NCBI GenBank assembly: GCA_934394615.1
Contig: CAKRRJ010000013.1
Span: 1 to 39,075, forward strand
From: an uncultured Lachnospiraceae bacterium
Lineage (GTDB): Bacteria > Bacillota > Clostridia > Lachnospirales > Lachnospiraceae
Direction: 5' to 3'
DNA length: 39,075 nt
The notes below the pieces were generated by a model. It was not told the DNA's origin. It did no database searches and saw only the letters and a list, made by a program, of their open reading frames with translations. This document shows positions 31,635 through 39,075 of this stretch, piece after piece (positions within the stretch are counted from its first letter, which is position 1; each line of letters begins with the position of its first letter). A program made the translations under genes and the position numbers.

Positions 31635-32624
31635 TTATGACTGTGCAGATGCTTCTTTTTGTTTTTCCGCGCTCTCGTAAGAGAAGGTCCGGATCTCGGT
31701 TTTCCGGTTGATGGTTCCCGGCATCCAGATCATCAGGTGGGCTTTGAAATCCAGGGTATCACTTGCATGCACAAACGGCTCCTCCCGCAAAACCACAGAA
31801 TGGATTCCTTTTTCTTCCAGTGCCTGCTGTCCTGCCCGCGCCGCCTTCATGATCCGCGCATACTGAGCGTCCCGCTCCGGGCCAAAGCTCCGGCATGGAT
31901 GGACGGAAGCAGCCTGTTTTAGTTTCTCTGCCAGCAGATCCACCGTCCTTGCGTGTTTCTTTCGGTGCAAAAGCATCGCAATATACTTTGTCATCCACCT
32001 GCCGGAATGTTTTCCGTAAAGCTCCAGCGCACGAAGCAAAGAATCGTCCCCAGCTTCTCTTGCCAGATTCCGCATCACGTCCAGAGCCTCCGGTGCCAAA
32101 TCCCATCCATCATCCCGGTCCGGAAGATACTGGGCCGGTACGGACGGGTAGCAGGTAAAATTGAGGGGCGGGAATTTGGCAAGCCATGCCAGCTTCCGCT
32201 CTTCTTCCCCGCAGCAGTCCTCCCCCATGTACTCGTATTTATCCCACAGGATGGCAATGCGGTATTCCAGCTGCCGCAGGTATTCATAGCCTTTTACCCA
32301 GAAATGGCCGATCTCTCCGTAATTGTAAAGCTCATATTCCGGCTCCAGCGTCTCAAAAAAGATGGTAAAAACATTATGTCCCTGATGCACCACCAGGGAG
32401 GAGCGCTCTTCATTCCGGTCCAGGCGGGTTCCCAGTTCTCCGTTATAATCCGGCAGATACTCTCCCGTGATCCGCGCATTCCGGAAAGTCAGAAAACATT
32501 CCACCGCGTCATTCATCAGATAGACCAGCCGGATGTCCTGCGGCGTATGATATCCGTTCTCACCTTCCAGAAGTTCAAACTGATTCTGTTCTCCCAGTAT
32601 TTCCAGCATCCGATATGCGTTCAT
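31635..32624 (-). CDS. Uncharacterised cytoplasmic protein (possibly DUF3878)
   Basis: The 329-residue product has no signal peptide or membrane helices. I only weakly recall a Clostridia-specific DUF3878 family for such proteins, so treat the family name as a guess. Visible features are an N-terminal acidic/aromatic part, a central WVKGYEYLRQLEYRIAILWDKYEYMGEDCCGEEE and PRDDGWDLAPEALDVMRNLARE-like helical stretch, and a basic C-terminal half. It begins two bases after the stop of the transglutaminase-like gene, so they form one operon and probably act together. The ATG follows the upstream gene's tail, where a GGAACAGGAATAG stretch can serve as the ribosome site. Confidence 0.75.
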   Translation of the reverse strand: MNAYRMLEILGEQNQFELLEGENGYHTPQDIRLVYLMNDAVECFLTFRNARITGEYLPDYNGELGTRLDRNEERSSLVVHQGHNVFTIFFETLEPEYELYNYGEIGHFWVKGYEYLRQLEYRIAILWDKYEYMGEDCCGEEERKLAWLAKFPPLNFTCYPSVPAQYLPDRDDGWDLAPEALDVMRNLAREAGDDSLLRALELYGKHSGRWMTKYIAMLLHRKKHARTVDLLAEKLKQAASVHPCRSFGPERDAQYARIMKAARAGQQALEEKGIHSVVLREEPFVHASDTLDFKAHLMIWMPGTINRKTEIRTFSYESAEKQKEASAQS

Positions 32625-32626
32625 AG

Positions 32627-33667
32627 CTATTCCTGTTCCCCCTCGTTGGCTTCTTCCATATTTACATCCGGTTCCCGTTCCGATGCCTTTTCTTCGGTAT
32701 AACGAATTCTCAAAACTGCCTGTGACCAGTTTAAGCTCACATGCGGCGTCTTGCCCCGTTCCTTTCCCGCTTCCGCGATCTGCTCCAGCAAATCTTCCAG
32801 AACCTGTTTCGTCAGATAGCCGCCGCGCCAGTGAAACGTCAGAAATTTCCCCTTCTTTGCCGCCTGCAGCGCCCGCTTTTTTACCTCTTCCTGTTTCGTG
32901 AACGACAGCTTCTTTTCTTTATAGTAGAAGTGATCGCCATTCGTGCAGGCCGGGGCCGGCGCAATGAGCGGCTCATGGTCCCGGAAGATGTTTTTATCGT
33001 CCAGGTTAAAGTAATCGTAGCGGATCTCATCGCCGGTAACGCTGCACTTGCCGAGGCTGTTGTCGAACGTAGCGTCCAGATGATAATAGACGCCATCGAT
33101 GCGGACGATGTTCCAGGTATGGCGGTACTTGATGCCCTTCTCCGGATTATTTCCGCAGATGGCGATCATACACCAGAGGCCAAGCGCGTCGCAGAGGACC
33201 TTCACGGCCTTGGCAATGCCCTCGCACACCCCGACACCCTGCCCAAGCGGGCCGATGATCTCGTGCGAATAGGCTTTCTTTAATTTATCGTACCGGATAT
33301 TTTCACAGATGAAATCGTGAATGTATTTTTCCTTCTCCCACTCGGAAAGGGATTTTGCCGGGCGCGCCAGCTTTTCCACGCGGGACGCCATCGCTTTCTG
33401 ATGCCCCCGGACCTTGCCCTTCTCAAACAGGTACTCCGGCTTCATGATGAGGTTTGGGGAGTCCTGATAATGAAGGAAGCGAAAGCCTGACGCCCAGAAC
33501 AATTCCGGGTGGTCCAGACGAAGCTGCAGAAATACCTCCGACAGCTCTTTTGCCTCGAGAAGCGGCAGCTGAATGCTGTCGGATAGGTCTGTGAGGCCCG
33601 CGAGCATGCAGCGGTAGGCGGCCTGCTTTGGTTTTGTCATGTGATCATAGTAATACGTTACAGCCAT
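32627..33667 (-). CDS. Transglutaminase-like cysteine protease-fold protein
   Basis: The 346-residue protein contains a transglutaminase core with the Cys-His-Asp triad in order: GVGVCEG (Cys148), YRHTWNIV (His183) and HLDATFD (Asp198). The N-terminal 110 residues are helical and the C-terminal part, after DYFNLDDKNIFRDHEPL, is a separate basic domain. No signal peptide is seen, so it is cytoplasmic, which is less usual than the secreted, wall-linked members. Family members cut or cross-link peptides; the substrate is unknown. GGAG lies five bases before the ATG, inside the degenerate nucleotidyltransferase frame that overlaps its first ten bases. Confidence 0.85.
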   Translation of the reverse strand: MAVTYYYDHMTKPKQAAYRCMLAGLTDLSDSIQLPLLEAKELSEVFLQLRLDHPELFWASGFRFLHYQDSPNLIMKPEYLFEKGKVRGHQKAMASRVEKLARPAKSLSEWEKEKYIHDFICENIRYDKLKKAYSHEIIGPLGQGVGVCEGIAKAVKVLCDALGLWCMIAICGNNPEKGIKYRHTWNIVRIDGVYYHLDATFDNSLGKCSVTGDEIRYDYFNLDDKNIFRDHEPLIAPAPACTNGDHFYYKEKKLSFTKQEEVKKRALQAAKKGKFLTFHWRGGYLTKQVLEDLLEQIAEAGKERGKTPHVSLNWSQAVLRIRYTEEKASEREPDVNMEEANEGEQE

Positions 33668-33909
33668 GTTGTCTCCACTTCTTTCCGCAAATCGCAGAAC
33701 ATCTGATAAAATTCATTTTTCGCCGCATCGACAATGCCAAGTGCGATTTTATGATTATAAGAATTGGTTCTTTTATAATCCCCGCGTGCTCTGGAACCAA
33801 ATAATTTCATGCACTTTACACCATTTTTTTCTATTTTAGCATTATAACATTCTTTCTTACATTCTGCATAGCATTTTACTTTGCAAAAAACTATGAAATA
33901 TACAGACAA
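33658..33909 (-). pseudogene. Decayed MNT-type nucleotidyltransferase
   Basis: The frame reads NAKIEKNGVKCMKLFGSRARGDYKRTN and then IALGIVDAAKNEFYQMFCDLRKEVETTW. The first part is the LFGSRARGD signature of minimal nucleotidyltransferases (the antitoxin of HepT/MNT systems). The two catalytic aspartates of the expected SDID motif are gone: the sequence is SYNHKIAL, where GAT codons read TAT and CAT and one codon is extra. The C-terminal half of the family (the DIVD region) is missing at a stop inside the next gene. There is no good ribosome site and no HepT partner. It is AT-rich like the rest of this gap, and is best seen as a remnant. Confidence 0.7.
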
Positions 33910-33911
33910 AT

Positions 33912-33978
33912 ATCAGAAACAGCGTTATAATCAGAAACAAAATAATACCAGATTCTAGCAAAACGGAGATACCAGATT
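33912..33978 (+). promoter_or_regulatory. mocR promoter region with ATACCAGATT direct repeats
   Basis: ATACCAGATT occurs at 33945-33954 and again at 33969-33978, abutting the start codon. TATAAT is at 33926-33931, and ATCAGAAACA is repeated at 33912-33921 and 33930-33939. ATACCA direct repeats are the known recognition words of GabR-type MocR regulators, so this is a likely self-regulation site. A -35 box is weak. Confidence 0.65.
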
Positions 33979-35481
33979 ATGCTGATTTATGACTTTTCCA
34001 AACGGGGGACACATCCCCTCTACGAGTACCTTTACCACTGTCTGAAAGAAGATATTTTAAGCGGACGCATCCCGGCTGGCACAAAACTGCCGTCTAAGCG
34101 GGAGCTGGCGGCAGACAACCAGATCAGCGTGCGCACGGTCATGAATGCCTATGACCAGCTGCTGACGGAAGGCTACATCACCTCTGAGGAGAAACGCGGC
34201 TACTTTGCGGCAAAACTGGAAACCACGCCGGGACTGGCACCTTACCAGGCGGCCCAGGGCACTGTACATGCGCCTTACGGAAGCTCCAGCAGTCCCGCCG
34301 CATTCCATGATGGCACTGCCGGTTCCGGATCTGCCCGCGCGGCATCCCGCAGTTCTGAGGAAGAACCGCTCTACAAGGAAGATACCTGGTTCGCGGACTT
34401 TACCTCCAACAACACCATCTACGAGAAGTTCCCGTTCTCCCTCTGGCGCAAAACCATGCGGGAAGTTTTAAGCGAATATGACCTGGAACTGGTGCAGCGG
34501 GCACATTTTCTCGGCGTTCCGGCGCTTCGGAATGCCATTGCGGATTATCTGTACCGTTCCCGCGGCATGAATGTTTCCCCGGAATGCATTGTCATCGGCG
34601 CCAGCATCGAATACCTCTACGAAAAGCTCATCAAGCTTTTGCCGGAACGCTCTGTCTACGGGGCCGAAAATCCCGGATACCGGAAGATTCCGCGTATCTA
34701 TGAGGAATTTGGCCTTCCCTGGAAGAGCATTGAGATGGATGAATCCGGCCTTTCCATGGAAAGCCTGCGGGAAAGCGGCGCAAACATTGTCCATGTCTCC
34801 CCGGAGCACCACTACCCGCTCGGCACTGTGACCACCGCCGGACGCCGCCAGGAGCTGCTCGCCTGGGCCGCGGAGGCCGCAGACCGCTACATCATTGAGG
34901 ACGATTACGACTGTGAGTTCCGCTATTCCACCAAAAGTATCCCCGCCCTGCAGAGCATGGACACAAACCACAGGGTCATTTACATGAACACGTTTAGCAA
35001 GAGCCTGGCTCCGGCCATCCGCATCAGCTATATGGTGCTTCCCAAAAAGCTGATGGAACGCTACATTGCCCGCGCGAATTTCTATTCCAATTCCGCTTCC
35101 AGCTGTGAACAGCATGCCCTTGCCCGGTTTATTGAAAACGGTTCCTTTGAGCGCCATTTGAGCCGCCTGAAGAAGTATTACCGGCAGGAGGGAGAACGTC
35201 TTCTGCGCATCATCAAACAGAGTTCCCTGATCCCGGCTTCCCAGATTACCGGCGGAAGCTGCGGCACGCACCTGCTGGTCTATCTGGACACCTCCATGAC
35301 CGATGTGGAGATCCGGTGGGCGGCACGGAGCAAAGGCATCAACCTGGCCTGCCTCTCCGAGTTCTGTACGGAAGTGCAGCCGGAATACGAGCATGTTCTC
35401 GTGTTAAACTACTGCGACCTGGATGAGCGGACACTGGCAGAGACCGTGCGGCGGCTGGGGAACATCTTTATCCAGTGGTAG
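33979..35481 (+). CDS. MocR/GabR-type regulator (GntR wHTH fused to PLP aminotransferase fold)
   Basis: The 500-residue protein has an N-terminal GntR winged helix (about residues 12-80; HPLYEYLYHCLKEDILSGRI, KLPSKRELAADNQISVRTVMNAY) and, after a Ser/Gly/Ala-rich linker (about 90-130), a class I aminotransferase domain. PLP-site marks are EDDYDCEFRY (307-316) and TFSKSLAPAIR with Lys341 as the likely Schiff-base lysine. MocR proteins use PLP plus an amino compound as the signal. GGAG precedes the ATG with an operator repeat between them. It is followed by the ADH-SDR-SnoaL operon, whose upstream region carries one inverted copy of the same operator word, so that operon is the likely target. 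Confidence 0.93.
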   Translation: MLIYDFSKRGTHPLYEYLYHCLKEDILSGRIPAGTKLPSKRELAADNQISVRTVMNAYDQLLTEGYITSEEKRGYFAAKLETTPGLAPYQAAQGTVHAPYGSSSSPAAFHDGTAGSGSARAASRSSEEEPLYKEDTWFADFTSNNTIYEKFPFSLWRKTMREVLSEYDLELVQRAHFLGVPALRNAIADYLYRSRGMNVSPECIVIGASIEYLYEKLIKLLPERSVYGAENPGYRKIPRIYEEFGLPWKSIEMDESGLSMESLRESGANIVHVSPEHHYPLGTVTTAGRRQELLAWAAEAADRYIIEDDYDCEFRYSTKSIPALQSMDTNHRVIYMNTFSKSLAPAIRISYMVLPKKLMERYIARANFYSNSASSCEQHALARFIENGSFERHLSRLKKYYRQEGERLLRIIKQSSLIPASQITGGSCGTHLLVYLDTSMTDVEIRWAARSKGINLACLSEFCTEVQPEYEHVLVLNYCDLDERTLAETVRRLGNIFIQW

Positions 35482-35491
35482 GGAACCGTTC

Positions 35492-35500
35492 ATCTGGTAT
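35492..35500 (+). promoter_or_regulatory. Inverted ATACCAGAT word upstream of the ADH operon
   Basis: ATCTGGTAT is the reverse complement of the ATACCAGAT word found twice ahead of the mocR gene. It lies about 25 bases upstream of the ADH operon's -35 box, a fitting place for the MocR-type regulator. Confidence 0.55.
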
Positions 35501-35524
35501 CTAAATTATTTTTTATTCTGGTCG

Positions 35525-35553
35525 TTTTGTAAGCACCAAATTGTTGCTATGAT
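35525..35553 (+). promoter_or_regulatory. Promoter of the ADH-SDR-SnoaL operon
   Basis: TTTTGT (35525-35530) and TATGAT (35548-35553) have a 17-base spacer. The leader to the start is about 160 bases and holds a GGCAG/CTGCC plus GTCCA/TGGAC hairpin (35650-35684). Confidence 0.45.
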
Positions 35554-35718
35554 GTTGCCATGACAAACAGCACGCAGGGCAAAACAAACAGGACATCCTT
35601 TCCTGAAACCAAAAGGGCCCCCACCCGAAACACGATCCTGCGATGCACAGGCAGCAGTCCAACGTTTTCATGGACGGATCTGCCGTACATCAAATAACAG
35701 AAAAGGAGTGTGTATCTC

Positions 35719-36870
35719 ATGGCAACAACTTACTATTTCTTACCTACCAGAAACTTATTCGGTGAAGATTCCGTTCAGGAGGCTGGCAGCCTGATGCAGA
35801 GCCTTGGCGGAAAGAAAGTGATGATCGTTACCGATTCCTTCCTTGCTTCCTCCGGCATGGCTGCTTCCATCCAGGAGATCTTACAGAAAGCAGGCGTTGA
35901 CAGTGTCGTATTCGGCGGCGCGGAGCCGAACCCGAAAGATACCAATGTGGTAAGCGGACTGGAAATGTTCAAAGCAGAGTCCTGCGATTCCATCATCTCT
36001 CTGGGCGGCGGTTCTTCCCACGACTGCGCAAAAGCAATCGGCCTGGTTGCCTCCAACGGCGGTGATATCCGCGATTACGAGGGTGTGGATAAGTCCACAA
36101 AACCAATGTGTCCGATGATCGCCATCAACACCACCGCCGGAACCGCTTCTGAGATCACACGTTTCTGTATCATTACCGATACCAGCCGCCACGTGAAAAT
36201 GGCCATCGTTGACTGGCGCGTCACCCCGCAGATCGCAATCAATGATCCGAAGTTAATGGTCGGCATGCCGCCGTCACTGACCGCTGCAACCGGTATGGAT
36301 GCTTTAACCCACGCCATTGAGGCTTACGTTTCCACCGATGCCAACCCGCTGACCGATGCCGCTGCCCTCATGGCCATCACCATGATCACCCAGTATCTGC
36401 CGAAGGCCGTTGCAAATGGCACCTACATGAAGGCCCGTGATAAAATGGCTTACGGCCAGTACCTGGCAGGCATTGCCTTCAACAATGCTTCCCTTGGCTA
36501 TGTTCACGCTATGGCCCACCAGTTAGGCGGCTTCTACAACCTGCCCCACGGCGTCTGCAACGCGATCCTGCTTCCGCATGTAGAGGAATTCAACCTGATC
36601 GGCAACGCAAACCGTTTCCGCGATATCGCAAAGGCTATGGGCGAAAACATTGACGGTCTCTCAACGATGGATGCGGCAAGAAAAGCCATTGCTGCCATCC
36701 GCCAGATTTCCGAGCAGGTCGGAATCCCGAAGAACCTGCGCGAACTGGGTGTCAAGGAGGAAGACTTCGGCATCATGGCAGAGAACGCCATGAAGGATGT
36801 CTGCCAGCTTACCAACCCGAGAAAGGCAACCAAAGAACAGGTTATCGGCATCTTCAAAGCTGCTTATTAA
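35719..36870 (+). CDS. Iron-containing alcohol dehydrogenase (1,3-propanediol/methanol-dehydrogenase type)
   Basis: The ATG at 35719 with AAAGGAG ahead gives 383 residues. Signature features are [13 protein letters not shown] (97-109), the metal ligands Asp194, His198 ([13 protein letters not shown]), His263 ([11 protein letters not shown]) and His277 ([14 protein letters not shown]). These match NAD-linked group III alcohol dehydrogenases such as the 1,3-propanediol and methanol types, unlike the butanol-type enzyme at 22945. It converts alcohols to aldehydes and back in the cytosol. It is the first gene of the operon with the SDR and SnoaL-like genes, so it likely handles an alcohol or aldehyde made in the same pathway. 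Confidence 0.95.
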   Translation: MATTYYFLPTRNLFGEDSVQEAGSLMQSLGGKKVMIVTDSFLASSGMAASIQEILQKAGVDSVVFGGAEPNPKDTNVVSGLEMFKAESCDSIISLGGGSSHDCAKAIGLVASNGGDIRDYEGVDKSTKPMCPMIAINTTAGTASEITRFCIITDTSRHVKMAIVDWRVTPQIAINDPKLMVGMPPSLTAATGMDALTHAIEAYVSTDANPLTDAAALMAITMITQYLPKAVANGTYMKARDKMAYGQYLAGIAFNNASLGYVHAMAHQLGGFYNLPHGVCNAILLPHVEEFNLIGNANRFRDIAKAMGENIDGLSTMDAARKAIAAIRQISEQVGIPKNLRELGVKEEDFGIMAENAMKDVCQLTNPRKATKEQVIGIFKAAY

Positions 36871-36886
36871 AAATAAAAAATCACGC

Positions 36887-36907
36887 AAGCCTGGCCCCGC
36901 CGGGCTT
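36887..36907 (+). other. Intercistronic hairpin between ADH and SDR genes
   Basis: AAGCCTGGC and GCCGGGCTT form a 9-bp stem (one G-T pair) with a three-base loop. No T-run follows, so it may stabilise or partly separate the messages. Confidence 0.5.
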
Positions 36908-36934
36908 TGCGGCGTTTGTAAAGGAGGACTCACC

Positions 36935-37726
36935 ATGGGCGTATACGCTGTCACCGGCGGCTCTCACGGAATCGGAGCCAAAACCGTAGAATTGCTGAAA
37001 AAGGAAGGTCATGAGGTCATCAACATTGACCTGTTAAAGGGTGATATCACCGCGGATCTGGTGACCCTGGAGGGGCGCCAGAAGGTCATCGATGAGCTGC
37101 ATGCCCTGCACCCGGAGGGTCTTGACGGCCTCATCTTAAGTGCCGCCGTATCCGGCGCCTGCGGAAGTCTCACGAAAATCATCTCCCTAAACTACTTTGG
37201 TGCGGTATCTGTCATCAAAGGCACTTATGACCTGCTGGAGAAGAGGCACGGCAGCTGTGTTGCAGTTTCCTCCAACATCATCTCCCAGGATATTTCCCGC
37301 ATGGACATTGCAGATCTGCTCAATAACAACGGTGATGATGAACACAAGATCCGCAGCCTGGTCTCCTCCCTGGATGCCTCCGACTTAAGTGTCGGCAACA
37401 GCATTTACGCCGCCTCCAAATATGCCCTGGCCCGCTGGGTGCGCCGCCATTCTGCCTCCTACGCAGCCAATGGAGTGCGCATCAACGCGGTGGCTCCGGG
37501 CAACGTGGGAAGCGCCATGACAGCCACCATGTCCCACAGCGCCAGAGCTTCCTTAAATGCCCTGCCGATCCCGACCCGTTACGGTCAGGAAACCTTTATG
37601 GATCCGAAGGAGATCGCGCTGGCCATCGTCTTTCTGGCTTCGGAAAAGGCCTGCGGCATCAACGGCATTGTCATGTTTGTGGACGGCGGTACGGATGCTC
37701 TGTTAAATACAGAAAAGGTTTATTAG
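36935..37726 (+). CDS. Short-chain dehydrogenase resembling 3-alpha-hydroxysteroid dehydrogenase/carbonyl reductase
   Basis: The ATG at 36935 has AAAGGAGG ahead and gives 263 residues; an upstream open frame overlaps the ADH gene and is not used. The SDR Rossmann motif TGGSHGIG (7-14), a serine at 112-113 and YAASK (158-162) hold the cofactor and catalytic residues; GGTDALL ends the fold. The sequence order of DITADLVTLEGRQKVID, ISLNYFGAVSVI and the long insert after SSNIIS is reminiscent of the Comamonas 3-alpha-hydroxysteroid dehydrogenase/carbonyl reductase, recalled from memory and not searched. It would oxidise a hydroxyl or reduce a ketone with NAD(P)H. It is the second gene of the MocR-linked operon. 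Confidence 0.85.
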   Translation: MGVYAVTGGSHGIGAKTVELLKKEGHEVINIDLLKGDITADLVTLEGRQKVIDELHALHPEGLDGLILSAAVSGACGSLTKIISLNYFGAVSVIKGTYDLLEKRHGSCVAVSSNIISQDISRMDIADLLNNNGDDEHKIRSLVSSLDASDLSVGNSIYAASKYALARWVRRHSASYAANGVRINAVAPGNVGSAMTATMSHSARASLNALPIPTRYGQETFMDPKEIALAIVFLASEKACGINGIVMFVDGGTDALLNTEKVY

Positions 37727-37740
37727 AGGAGGACTGACGG

Positions 37741-38073
37741 ATGCTGCCAATTGAAAAATACATTGATGCAATAGAAAACAAAGACTATGAGGGGTTGGGC
37801 AGCCTCTTCACAAAGGACGGGCACTACTGCGATTACTGTGCCAACGGAACGCCCCAGCACGACTATCACCTGTACGGAAAGGAGGCCATCTCCATGTTCT
37901 TCCGGAATAAATTTCTATGCCGGCAGTACTCCATCCTGGAGCCGACGGTGCTAAGCCCGTCCCAGGCGGAGTTCATTGCATGCTTCGGAGGCTATCATGT
38001 GATGGCCATTGTGACACTGCAGCAGTTATCTGCTGACGGACACATCCGTCGGTTAACCGTGCGTCCGAAATAA
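37741..38073 (+). CDS. NTF2/SnoaL-like small protein
   Basis: The 110-residue product has GAGGAGG eight bases before the ATG and starts 14 bases after the SDR stop. IEKYIDAIENKDYEGLGSLFTKDGHYCDY is the opening helix and strand typical of NTF2-like (SnoaL, ketosteroid isomerase) cone folds, and YGKEAISMFFRNKF matches the next helix. A conserved catalytic residue set is not certain. Such proteins are isomerases, dehydratases or ligand carriers, and are often tied to SDRs. It likely works with the SDR and ADH. Confidence 0.75.
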   Translation: MLPIEKYIDAIENKDYEGLGSLFTKDGHYCDYCANGTPQHDYHLYGKEAISMFFRNKFLCRQYSILEPTVLSPSQAEFIACFGGYHVMAIVTLQQLSADGHIRRLTVRPK

Positions 38074-38116
38074 AAAGGGAGGAAAACTGCCAGGCAGACA
38101 GTTTTCCTCCCTTTTT
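38072..38116. terminator. Shared bidirectional terminator
   Basis: An 18-bp perfect stem (AAAAAGGGAGGAAAACTG 38072-38089 and its complement 38099-38116) with a nine-base loop, T-runs on both strands, placed between convergent operons. Confidence 0.95.
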
Positions 38117-38121
38117 CCATG

Positions 38122-38823
38122 TCAGATTTCGATCAGTTTCTGCAGATGCTTGCGCACCACGTTAAAATGCTTTTTCAGGGCTTTCGCGCCTGCTGCCTCA
38201 TCGCGGGCCACAAGCGCTGCGTAAATGTCCCAGTGCGCCTTGCGAAGTACGGCGGCACGGCGGCGGTCTGAAAGGATCGACGACCTCAGATCCTTCACAA
38301 ACAGCTTCAGCAGATCCTCCATCTGGTCTACGTAGAAGATCATCAGCTGGTTATGGGACATCTCCATTAGAATCTTGTGGAACTTCACATCCAGGGCTGC
38401 GCTGTCCTGTGCGCTCATGGGCTGATCCATCTTTTCCAGAATCTCCTTCATCCGGGCAAGCTCTTCCGGCTGAGCGCCCTCCATTGCTGCCGCAAGGGCC
38501 GTCTGCTCAAATCCGCAGCGCATCTCAAAGACTTCCGTATGATTGATATGCTGCAGCACCATGGTCAGGGACATGAGCTTTGTCATATACTCTCTGGTAT
38601 TGCAGCGGATATAGTTTCCGCTTCCCTGAATGCACTCGATCAGCCCCATCATCTCAAGAACGTGAAGTGCTTCTCTTGCGGAATTGCGGCTGACCTTTAA
38701 GGTTTCCGACAGAGCGCGTTCTGTCGGGATCTTATCATTCAGGCGGAGATTGCCTGAGGTAATCTCCGCCGTAAAATAATCAAATACACGTTCGTATGCT
38801 TTCTGGCTGCTTTTCTCTTCCAA
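38122..38823 (-). CDS. FadR/GntR-family regulator with FCD domain
   Basis: Translation starts at a TTG (38823) with AGGAGG eight bases ahead. The 233-residue protein has a GntR winged helix (residues about 8-75, KIPTERALSETLKVSRNSAREALHVLEMMGLI) and an all-helical FCD ligand domain (about 90-230). Likely metal ligands are in LDVKFHKILMEMSHN and in RKAHWDIYAALVARDE/KKHFNVV. Members like LldR sense 2-hydroxy acids such as lactate or glycolate. Its stop of the upstream FAD-oxidase gene overlaps the ribosome site, so regulator and enzyme are co-translated; it likely controls that oxidase. Confidence 0.92.
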   Translation of the reverse strand: MEEKSSQKAYERVFDYFTAEITSGNLRLNDKIPTERALSETLKVSRNSAREALHVLEMMGLIECIQGSGNYIRCNTREYMTKLMSLTMVLQHINHTEVFEMRCGFEQTALAAAMEGAQPEELARMKEILEKMDQPMSAQDSAALDVKFHKILMEMSHNQLMIFYVDQMEDLLKLFVKDLRSSILSDRRRAAVLRKAHWDIYAALVARDEAAGAKALKKHFNVVRKHLQKLIEI

Positions 38824-38835
38824 GTAAAATTCCTC

Positions 38836-39075
38836 CTACAGGCGATAGCAGACCTTTCCGGGATTCAGGATCATCTTCGGATCGAAGACGCGCTTGATGC
38901 CTTCCATGAGGGCCATGTTGGTCTCTCCGACGGAATCTACCAGGTATTTGATCTTGCCGGAACCGATTCCGTGCTCGCCGGATACCAGACCTCCGCAATT
39001 GGTAGCTTCCTTATAAATGATCTCAAAGAATTTGTCGACACGGGACTTAAACTCTTCCTCTTCCAGGTCGTTGGA
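38836..39075 (-). CDS. FAD-linked oxidase C-terminus (GlcD/lactate dehydrogenase type), partial
   Basis: Only the last 79 residues are in the window; the gene enters from the right edge. The frame contains GGLVSGEHGIGSGK (the conserved GEHGIG motif of the C-terminal cap domain) and ends FDPKMILNPGKVCYRL, the standard end of GlcD and FAD-dependent D-2-hydroxyacid dehydrogenases. These oxidise glycolate or D-lactate to the keto acid; in Clostridia they often work with EtfAB. The TAG stop overlaps the AGGAGG site of the FadR-type regulator gene. The substrate cannot be told from this fragment. Confidence 0.9.
   Translation of the reverse strand, partial: SNDLEEEEFKSRVDKFFEIIYKEATNCGGLVSGEHGIGSGKIKYLVDSVGETNMALMEGIKRVFDPKMILNPGKVCYRL

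Noticed and set aside
1..39075. CRISPR arrays, rRNA, tRNA or phage genes
   Set aside because: No regularly spaced direct repeats, cloverleaf sequences, rRNA signatures or phage structural genes were found by reading.

Overview
The window looks like chromosome of an anaerobic, spore-forming gut Firmicute, most likely of the family Lachnospiraceae. The reasons are the Clostridia-style CpsB/Wzz/CpsD/LCP polysaccharide operon, sporulation-linked wall genes (PdaA-like deacetylase, SpoIID-like protein), strong AAGGAGG-type ribosome binding sites, TTGACA/TATAAT promoters, and many two-component-free catabolic modules with MerR, MocR and FadR-type regulators. The family assignment is inference; there is no rRNA or tRNA gene to test it.

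Layout. (1) 1-8600, minus strand: an exopolysaccharide operon read from right to left: cpsB-type phosphatase, Wzz-like chain-length protein, CpsD-type tyrosine kinase with a tyrosine-rich tail, LCP ligase, a small secreted Ser/Thr/Gly-rich protein, an undecaprenyl-phosphate sugar transferase and two GT4 glycosyltransferases (the last cut by the window edge). The two gaps around the second-last glycosyltransferase hold a 24-bp perfect hairpin and a 14-bp inverted repeat. (2) 8729-13023: carAB, minus. (3) 13381-14655, plus: a cytosolic SpoIID/peptidoglycan-binding protein. (4) 14739-19188, minus: housekeeping run scpA-scpB-dut-TPR protein-hflX. (5) 19364-22849: metallophosphoesterase, D,D-carboxypeptidase, and a divergent PdaA-like deacetylase (wall remodelling). 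(6) 22945-27218: butanol-dehydrogenase-like iron ADH, a 200-bp foldback repeat, membrane-anchored oleate hydratase, BioY. (7) 27357-31372, minus: a NAD(P)-dependent amine-dehydrogenase-like enzyme behind a MerR-type 19-bp-spacer promoter, its likely MerR regulator, a small membrane protein, a YeiH transporter, and in front of YeiH a 31-residue leader peptide with five consecutive cysteines. (8) 31635-33909, minus: two uncharacterised genes (one transglutaminase-like) and a decayed nucleotidyltransferase. (9) 33979-38073, plus: a MocR/GabR-type regulator followed by iron ADH, a 3-alpha-hydroxysteroid-dehydrogenase-like SDR and an NTF2/SnoaL-like protein. (10) 38122-39075, minus: FadR-type regulator and the end of a GlcD-like FAD oxidase.

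The most noteworthy signals are the Cys5 leader peptide whose stop codon overlaps the yeiH ribosome binding site (apparent cysteine-sensing translational coupling), the MerR promoter/regulator pair in front of the amine-dehydrogenase-like gene, the MocR operon with ATACCAGAT repeats at both ends of the regulator gene and a possible hydroxysteroid/ketone-converting enzyme set, and a long foldback element after the first ADH. All assignments come from reading the sequence; no database search was run.
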